From the NCBI GenBank assembly GCA_905250115.1, contig CAJNOI010000254.1, forward strand, positions 1 to 64,000: DNA of 64,000 bases, given 5' to 3'. Of the stretch, positions 62,105-64,000 are shown piece by piece. This stretch comes from Adineta steineri (lineage: Eukaryota > Rotifera > Eurotatoria > Adinetida > Adinetidae). Each line of letters begins with the position of its first letter. The stretch's first letter is position 1. Both the position numbers and the translations under genes were made by a program. The notes under the pieces were generated by a model, which was given only the letters and a program-made list of their open reading frames with translations, was not told where the DNA came from and ran no database searches.

Positions 62105-62172
62105 ATTGGGTGTGGGTGTGAGGACCATAGATATGACACACTCACACTCACACATTCACTTCCACACCCTAA
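62105..62172. repeat. TGTGGG-type hairpin
   Basis: TTGGGTGTGGGTGTGAGGAC is followed, after ATAGATATGA, by CACACTCACACTCACACA and CTTCCACACCCTAAG. Confidence 0.7.
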
Positions 62173-64000
62173 GATGATATTATTCACTGCTCATGAAGAC
62201 AATGATATCTTTTTTCGATTTTATTTCTTTAAAGCAGTTAGTGATATCAGTAAATTAAGTTTCAATAAATATTTCGCTTAAACAAAGAAAATCTAATCTT
62301 CCTTTATAGTTATTCGTTTTTTAGATATAGAATAAAAGGATTAGAAGAAGACTCAAATTACAATACCTGATACCAATATACCAAATGTTTTATTTTACTT
62401 CGTAATACTTCGTTGTAATAATGAATAGAAATGATAATATTATCAATAAATGCTGTAATTTATATTTCATCATAAATATTTTATTGAGGCACTTTATACT
62501 TATAAAATTTTCACATAAACACACTATATCAACGAATGAGAAAGGATAGTAAAATTATATGGTTTTATGATTTTTTGTATTTTAATATTAAGACGCATGT
62601 GCGAGATTCTTCTTTCGTATGTATATTTTAACTATATATACGTTACAAAAAAAATTTCATCAATATTAACGCAACATCAATCATCACTCAATCGGCACAA
62701 GTTTTAATTATTTGAAGTTGTTTATATTTTTGATAACCCATCTGATAAATTCAGTTACTTGACCAATATGAAAAGACAATGTTCATTGTAGAACTGGTAA
62801 ACGATGTCTTTCATACGTATGACTTCTGTGATAAATGTTGACAGGGGTCGCAGCGGCATGTGTTTCAATATCAGGAAGCAGGAGAGGAAATTTTTTTTTT
62901 AAATCAGAAATTTTCATAAAAATCAGGAAAGGTAAACTTTCTTCTAATATCGCTTTTCTCGAGTAAAATCAGCGTCAAAGAAAGTGCGGTAATAACAGCT
63001 TGTAACAATCAAAATACAGGTTGCTACAAGTAAACACGAAAGCTGTTTAAAACAGTATGAATCATATATAAACTTATTGTTTTATTCAGGTTTATATACT
63101 TTTCGTTCTCTTCTATTGTCATACTTCAACTCGGTGTTTTTATTCTCTGCATATATAAGACAACTATTATCTTAGTACTAAAAAAAACATAAATGAGATG
63201 TCACGGTTTCTCTTACGAATTTTTTTTACTATTCGATGAAGTAGGTAATTCGGATGATTTTCCATATTTACCGTTATAATAGATATTATTATATTTTTTT
63301 CAATATATAAATATGGTACTTTAGTAAAAAGAATATTTCAGTTACATAAATCAAAATATTCTATAAATGAGAAATGTTAATTGTAAGAAAACATTATCTA
63401 TACTCATTGATCATCATATTTTATTCAAACGCAATTGTGTTAACTATGATGATTAACAAAATAAGTGTTTGTCTGTTTTATTTTCTTTAAAAACAACGAG
63501 AGTCGATGGTTAATAAATATATAACTCATTAGACAGGACTATTTATACATAGTTTCAAAAATAAAAACTATAATTTGAAATCTTTTATGATTGTAAATAA
63601 ATTATATGAAATGAAAATAAAATCAAGTTTTACACAGTTATGATCATATATATTCACTAGACAAATGAAAAAAAACTTTTGACTATTTTTTTGTAAAATT
63701 GTCTTCGTCAGATAACAGATATTTTTGTATTCATTTGATTTGAAACGATATAGACATATAGATATTTTTGTTATCGATATTTATTAAAACAAGATAAATC
63801 ATAGTTATAAAAATAAAAGTATAGTTACAATTTCTAATAAAAATTTACAAAAAGATAATTAAATGAAAAAAAAATGGGTACAAATTAAATGGTCAGTTTT
63901 TTATTCAAAATGATCAGCAAAAGGCGATCAGTAATTAAGGCTGTTTTGTCAGTAAAAAAACTGAATCGGTCAGCAGAATAATTAATGGTCAGTGACTTTT

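Larger units (their letters stand above)
61886..64000. other. Upstream region of the oxidase fusion and window end
   Basis: Two TGTGGG-type hairpins lie at 61947-61998 and 62105-62172. Near 62870-62935 there is a CAGGAAGCAGGAG / ATCAGGAAAGG stretch similar to that at 48460, possibly the same unnamed repeat. No gene is recognised. Confidence 0.4.

Overview
The window looks like nuclear DNA of an animal, most probably a bdelloid rotifer (Rotaria- or Adineta-like). That is an inference from several signals. The DNA is very AT-rich. Genes are split by GT-AG introns, some only about 55-110 nt long. The gene content includes an NHL-repeat plus LamG-like membrane protein, FMRFamide-receptor-like GPCRs, PAN/apple-type secreted proteins and Thr-rich linkers joined to Cys-rich domains. 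G-rich TGTGGG-like tracts, resembling the telomeric repeat reported for bdelloids, are scattered through the window. There is no bacterial operon structure, and I see no tRNA or rRNA gene.

Layout. 0.9-2.7 kb: partial two-exon transmembrane-family gene (minus), followed by a near-perfect 102-bp palindrome. 4.5-6.9 kb: 41-bp minisatellite array broken by a 42-bp minisatellite and two copies of a hAT-type MITE. 12.3-13.0 kb: PAN-domain secreted-protein gene (minus) with a stop at codon 2, then a 745-bp hAT remnant with a decayed transposase tail. 14.4-21.4 kb: gene-poor and microsatellite-rich. 21.4-23.0 kb: 84-bp tandem repeat running into a 100-N gap, then a Thr-rich/Cys-rich gene (plus). 23.7-24.6 kb: GPCR pseudogene. 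29.6-38.2 kb: ten-exon gene, all exons in phase (1454 residues), for a type II membrane protein with Thr/Ser stalk, NHL repeats and four LamG-like domains. 39.5-41.8 kb: three mobile elements nested inside one another. 43.6-44.7 kb: intact three-exon GPCR gene. 46.6-47.5 kb: another 8-bp-TSD element with a second element inside. 49.7-50.3 kb: C-terminal exon of proteasome subunit PSMD13/Rpn9. 52.5-53.1 kb: second PAN-like secreted-protein gene. 54.5-57.1 kb: 1.9-kb repeat element beside a diverged duplicate of the 12.9-13.6 kb gene flank. 58.5 kb: piggyBac transposase tail. 58.9-61.9 kb: gene (minus) fusing an L-amino-acid-oxidase-like flavoenzyme to a sarcosine-oxidase-like flavoenzyme, interrupted only by two in-frame TAA codons.

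The genes do not form an obvious pathway. Most encode secreted or surface proteins (adhesion, lectin-like and receptor types) plus one secreted oxidase fusion, set among many cut-and-paste transposon remnants. The strongest leads are the two-flavoenzyme fusion, the NHL/LamG protein, the family of TGTGGG hairpins and the nested hAT elements whose target-site duplications can be read directly.
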